Origin: JBFMHD01 sp040752395 [NCBI: Candidatus Hydrogenedentota bacterium]
GTDB taxonomy: Bacteria; JBFMHD01
DNA: 16,634 nt
NCBI GenBank assembly: GCA_040752395.1
Contig: JBFMHD010000036.1
Coordinates: 1-16,634 of the forward strand
Reading direction: 5' to 3'
The notes beneath the pieces are model-generated. The model did not search any database. It saw nothing but the letters and a program-made list of their open reading frames with translations, and was not told the DNA's origin. The first letter of the stretch is position 1; each line of letters opens with the position of its first letter. Position numbers and translations under genes: made by a program. Shown here piece by piece: positions 14,332 to 16,634 of the stretch.

Positions 14332-14387
14332 GGAGTTAGAAGTTAGGAGTTCGTAATAATAGATCCGAGCTCCGAACTCCGAACTCC
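14332..14387 (+). repeat. Heptad-repeat hairpin before the cupin gene
   Basis: The left arm 14332-14353 (GGAGTTAGAAGTTAGGAGTTCG-like) pairs with 14366-14387, which contains GAACTCC GAACTCC. The stem is 22 nt with a few mismatches and 7-nt periodicity, and the loop is 12 nt. CTTCGAACTTTTTCGGAGAAGAG follows and supplies the ribosome binding site (GGAG at 14405-14408) of the gene at 14416. It is the same design as 4133-4186. Confidence 0.75.
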
Positions 14388-14415
14388 AAACTTCGAACTT
14401 TTTCGGAGAAGAGTT

Positions 14416-14751
14416 ATGCAGCAAATTAATGAAAAAAACCAAAAATTTAGACACGGAGATTATGGTCCGAAGTATATGTTTCGCGGGCCAAACATTGATT
14501 GGGGTATTATTGTTTTAAAAAAGGGGATTGAGCTCGGTTATCATTATCACAATATTGTAGAAGAAACTTTTTATCTTGTAGATGGTAATGCAAAATTCAT
14601 TATTAATGACAAGGTTTATGAAGCGATCGAAGGTGATGCTTTTCGTATGGAACCAGGGGATAAACATAATATTATCCCTGTCTCAGATACAATAAAACTC
14701 ATATTTATTAAATATCCATATAATCCCGATGACAAAGTCGATGTAAAATAG
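14416..14751 (+). CDS. Small single-domain cupin protein
   Basis: The 111-residue product is a cupin_2-type beta-barrel. The first motif, GYHYHNIVEETFYLVDG (41-57), gives metal ligands H43, H45 and E50. The second motif, GDAFRMEPGDKHNI (73-86), gives H84. A bound divalent metal is therefore likely. Such one-domain cupins include sugar isomerases, dioxygenases, auxin- or ectoine-type enzymes and ligand sensors, and nothing here separates these. It has no signal peptide. It stands alone between a repeat-rich leader and a convergent glycosyltransferase gene. Confidence 0.85.
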   Translation: MQQINEKNQKFRHGDYGPKYMFRGPNIDWGIIVLKKGIELGYHYHNIVEETFYLVDGNAKFIINDKVYEAIEGDAFRMEPGDKHNIIPVSDTIKLIFIKYPYNPDDKVDVK

Positions 14752-14783
14752 TAGCTACCATCGCAGTAACAATTGTTTTATCT

Positions 14784-14826
14784 TAGCCATTCTTAACATT
14801 TTAAGAAACTTTTCCAGAAATGGCTA
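14784..14826. terminator. Possible bidirectional terminator between cupin and glycosyltransferase genes
   Basis: An outer inverted repeat (TAGCCAT at 14784-14790, ATGGCTA at 14820-14826) encloses a perfect inner stem TTCTTAA-CATT-TTAAGAA (14790-14807). A short T-rich stretch follows. It lies between convergent genes. The right outer arm overlaps the glycosyltransferase stop codon, so it may act mainly for the cupin transcript. Confidence 0.4.
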
Positions 14827-15540
14827 TTTATCAAATATCTTGCGGATAATACCGTATTTCAAAATACATCTTAATGCGTGCACCCCGTCTTTCCAGTTAA
14901 TCTTTTTCCCCTGTTCATAACTTCTACCATAATATGAAATGCCGACCTCATAAACCCTGCAGTTCATCCTGCATATTTTCAAGGTTATCTCTGGTTCAAA
15001 GCCGAATCTGTCTTCTTCTATTTCAATATTTTTTATTATGTTGCTACGAAAGAGTTTGTAGCATGTCTCCATATCAGTAAAATTGAAATTTGAGACCATA
15101 TTTACCAACATAGTAAGTAACTTATTGCCTACCATATGCCAGAAAAAAATCACTCTTCGTGGGTTACCTGACAGAAACCTTGAGCCATAAACAACATCAG
15201 CCTCATTATTTATAATGGGTGGCAATAAAAGTTTTATATCCTCAGGGTTATATTCAAGATCCGCGTCCTGAATAATAATTAAATCACCGGTTGCAGATTT
15301 CACACCGTTTCGTATCGCTGCACCTTTACCAACATTTTTATCATGAAAAATTTTTTTATATTTATCGCTTAGATTTTTAATAATTTCCCTGCTCCCATCA
15401 GTAGAATAATCATCAACAATAATTATTTCCTTTTCAATCCCAAGATTTACTTTTTCAACGCGGTCAATAATTATCTCTAACGTATGTTTTTCATTATACA
15501 CGGGTATAATAAATGAAATGGAATTAATCATATAACTCAT
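14824..15540 (-). CDS. GT2-family glycosyltransferase, dolichol-phosphate mannose synthase-like
   Basis: The 238-residue product is a GT-A fold glycosyltransferase. FIIPVYNE (10-17) starts the nucleotide-binding strand, IIVDDYSTDGS (40-50) binds the nucleotide, VGKGAAIRNG (70-79) is typical of the DPM1 branch, and QDADLEYNPED (91-101) carries the metal-binding DxD. It has no C-terminal membrane helices, so it is the short soluble or peripheral form, which transfers a sugar from a nucleotide donor to a polyprenyl phosphate or similar acceptor. ATG 15540 is chosen because GGTGG lies about 8 nt upstream on the minus strand; an in-frame GTG at 15567 has no ribosome binding site. The donor and acceptor are unknown. 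Confidence 0.9.
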   Translation of the reverse strand: MSYMINSISFIIPVYNEKHTLEIIIDRVEKVNLGIEKEIIIVDDYSTDGSREIIKNLSDKYKKIFHDKNVGKGAAIRNGVKSATGDLIIIQDADLEYNPEDIKLLLPPIINNEADVVYGSRFLSGNPRRVIFFWHMVGNKLLTMLVNMVSNFNFTDMETCYKLFRSNIIKNIEIEEDRFGFEPEITLKICRMNCRVYEVGISYYGRSYEQGKKINWKDGVHALRCILKYGIIRKIFDK

Positions 15541-15574
15541 AATTTTTACCACCAACCCCAATATCACAGTATAT

Positions 15575-15682
15575 GAGCCTGTTGAATAAGTCCATTTTTT
15601 AGTTTTTTACAAAATCTCAGATTTGAAAATGAACAAGTTACAGAATAAAAAAGTTGATCTTTGATACTCATGCAACAGACTC
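15575..15682. mobile_element. MITE-like element with 17-bp terminal inverted repeats
   Basis: GAGCCTGTTGAATAAGT at 15575-15591 and the complement of 15666-15682 (GAGTCTGTTGCATGAGT) match at 13 of 17 positions or better. The 108-bp interior has no reading frame. TAT flanks both ends (15572-15574 and 15683-15685), a possible target duplication. GAGTCTGTTGCA-like ends resemble those of some insertion sequences, so it may be a non-autonomous derivative. No transposase is present in the window. Confidence 0.5.
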
Positions 15683-15773
15683 TATATTTTATTTAAGAAA
15701 ATATAATATTAAAAGTCAAGAATTTTGCTTGAAAGAAATCCACCCCTAATAGAGACTAAATGGTGAAGGATTT

Positions 15774-15908
15774 ATGTTATTTTGCCGAAGATTATGTATT
15801 TATGTTCTAATCCCCATTATATTGTTTCTTGTTTTTACATTAAATAAAGCCGATTCTTATTTAGTCCTGGATGAGGTTATAAGTTTTTATACGGCTCTTG
15901 TCCCATAA
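15774..15908 (+). CDS. Doubtful exported micro-protein or signal-peptide remnant
   Basis: A 44-codon frame encodes a product starting MLFCRRLCIYVLIPIILFLV, followed by FTLNKADSYLVLDEV. A short basic N-terminus and a hydrophobic core look like a signal peptide or membrane anchor. AAGGA lies only 3 nt before the ATG, which is too close to be ideal. It could be the 5' remnant of an exported protein disrupted by rearrangement near the inverted-repeat element, a small membrane peptide, or chance in AT-rich sequence. The remaining parts of 15683-15954 show nothing else. Confidence 0.25.
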   Translation: MLFCRRLCIYVLIPIILFLVFTLNKADSYLVLDEVISFYTALVP

Positions 15909-15954
15909 GGTCGGCGTAAAATGCCTGTTCAAGTCCCTTAATCTTTACATTCAT

Positions 15955-16036
15955 TGCAGGAGGGGGGACTTGAACCCCCATGGGTCGCCCCACAGGATCC
16001 TTAGTCCTGCGTGTATTCCAGTTTCACCACTCCTGC
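15955..16036 (-). tRNA. tRNA-Leu (anticodon AAG)
   Basis: On the minus strand an 82-nt class II tRNA folds fully. The acceptor is GCAGGAG/CTCCTGC with discriminator A. The D stem is GTG/CAC. The anticodon stem CAGGA/TCCTG holds the loop CTAAGGA (anticodon AAG with G after it). A variable arm TGGG-GCGA-CCCA and a T arm GGGGG-TTCAAGT-CCCCC complete it. CCA is not encoded (the discriminator is followed by TGA). The long variable arm and D-loop sequence fit leucine. AAG reads CUU and, after A34 deamination to inosine, CUC and CUA. A34 leucine tRNAs are uncommon in bacteria. It lies 50 nt downstream of the BON lipoprotein gene on the same strand. Confidence 0.93.
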
Positions 16037-16086
16037 AAAATAATCACCTATGCCTTACTTAACAAATCAGCTCAAAACTGTCTTAA

Positions 16087-16482
16087 TTATAAATCAGTTG
16101 AAGGTGTTGTGGTTTTCTTTTTGGGTTTAGTTACTTTCTCTTCTTTTTCTTCTTCTACTTCTTCTTTTTCTTCTGCCCCTTCAGGAACAATAGTAAGTTT
16201 ATTATGGACAGCACTCACACCCTTAATATTTAATACGATATCCTCAATCCTTTTTGCCTCATCTTCATTCTCTACTATCCCACGTAAAGTTACTTCGCTA
16301 TCAAAAACATCAACATTAATGTCAATAGCATAAACTGCGCTGGTAGCAGATAATTTAGATTTAACCTTTGACAGAATCCATGTATCATCAATTGTTTGAC
16401 CAACTGTCCTGCCACCAGTACATCCACTTATTATTATGCAACCTAAGAACAAAACCATAACAATAAAACATAGTTGTTTCAT
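16087..16482 (-). CDS. BON-domain lipoprotein
   Basis: The 131-residue product starts MKQLCFIVMVLFLG and has the lipobox IISGC, so it should be lipidated at C20 and anchored to a membrane, probably the outer one. One BON domain follows (about residues 28-100: TIDDTWILSKVKSKL, VDVFDSEVTLRGIVENEDEAKR, VSAVHNKLTI). BON domains occur in OsmY-like stress proteins and in outer-membrane or secretin-associated proteins and bind phospholipid or partner proteins. The tail is highly charged, Glu-rich then Lys-rich. ATG 16482 is chosen because AGAGGAGGT lies 9-10 nt upstream and the signal peptide begins there; an upstream in-frame start at 16539 would fall inside the repeat leader. Confidence 0.9.
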   Translation of the reverse strand: MKQLCFIVMVLFLGCIIISGCTGGRTVGQTIDDTWILSKVKSKLSATSAVYAIDINVDVFDSEVTLRGIVENEDEAKRIEDIVLNIKGVSAVHNKLTIVPEGAEEKEEVEEEKEEKVTKPKKKTTTPSTDL

Positions 16483-16493
16483 CCCAGATTTAC

Positions 16494-16634
16494 CTCCTCT
16501 GAAAAACATTGTAACTCTAATGATATCAAGTAGAAGCAAGAAGCAAGAAGCAAGATAACGGAAGAAGTGAGAGGTATCAGGACAGGCTACAGGCTACGGA
16601 CTACAGCCGGCTGGAGCCAAAAGCCCGGAGCCTG
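16494..16634 (-). repeat. Composite heptad-repeat element, copy D (inverted, truncated by window end)
   Basis: Read on the minus strand it contains the GGCT/TAGCC hairpin, CCTGATACCTCTCAC, three TTGCTTC units, CTTGATATCATTAGAG and the TTTTTCAGAGGAG tail at 16494-16506. The tail is the Shine-Dalgarno of the BON lipoprotein gene. It is closest to copy C, which has one TTGCTTC unit fewer. The GAGTC hairpin would lie beyond the window. Confidence 0.85.

Noticed and set aside
15915-15945. GTTCAAGTCCC on the plus strand, suggesting a second tRNA next to tRNA-Leu
   Set aside because: No matching acceptor, D or anticodon arms can be found upstream; it is only T-loop-like.
15980-16333. 117-codon plus-strand frame rich in serine and phenylalanine
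   Set aside because: It runs antisense across tRNA-Leu and the Glu/Lys-rich tail of the BON lipoprotein, whose lipobox and ribosome binding site identify the real gene.

Overview
The window is AT-rich bacterial chromosome, densely coded, with canonical Shine-Dalgarno sites and sigma70-like promoters. A lipobox lipoprotein with a BON domain points to a Gram-negative cell envelope. The low GC, the bacterial microcompartment (BMC) gene and the intergenic 7-nt repeats resemble genomes from uncultivated candidate phyla such as Omnitrophota. That placement is an inference from general character only; no rRNA or species-level marker is present.

Layout. (1) 1-371: a composite short-tandem-repeat element (copy A) and the secA leader. 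(2) 372-5321, plus strand: secA, a single-pass membrane protein with a TPR-like C-terminus, a small two-helix membrane protein, and larE, whose GTG start overlaps the preceding stop. (3) 5371-7963: an accessory island of two convergent units. The plus-strand unit holds a nucleotidyltransferase-fold protein and a small coupled partner. The minus-strand unit runs from a good promoter through a DUF6922-like protein, an AbiEii-family nucleotidyltransferase and a NYN (PIN-like) nuclease. It looks like a toxin-antitoxin or defence locus. (4) 7964-8452: an intergenic region with a perfect 15-bp palindrome, a REP-like palindrome with 8-nt repeats, and composite repeat copy B. (5) 8453-12779: the most unusual part. 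A single gene encodes three tandem, non-permuted BMC shell domains. It is followed after 9 bp by a cytoplasmic GH13 neopullulanase-like enzyme with a CBM48-type N-terminus, then by glucose-6-phosphate isomerase. (6) 12808-13980: a nitronate monooxygenase/FabK-like flavoprotein with its own candidate promoter. (7) 13986-14415: repeat copy C and a second kind of heptad hairpin. (8) 14416-14751: a small cupin. (9) 14824-16634, mostly minus strand: a GT2 glycosyltransferase, a MITE-like 108-bp inverted-repeat element, a doubtful exported micro-ORF, tRNA-Leu(AAG), a BON-domain lipoprotein, and repeat copy D running off the window end.

Two themes stand out. First, BMC, amylase and isomerase together suggest intracellular alpha-glucan breakdown feeding glycolysis, possibly associated with a protein shell built from a three-domain subunit (two chains per pseudohexamer). 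No vertex protein, signature enzyme or encapsulation peptide is visible here, so the compartment itself is unproven. Second, four copies of a roughly 180-220 bp composite repeat, made of hairpins whose arms are 7-nt tandem repeats, end in the same leader TTTTTCAGAGGAG. In two of them this leader is the Shine-Dalgarno of the next gene. The repeats therefore appear to sit in, or travel with, 5' untranslated regions.
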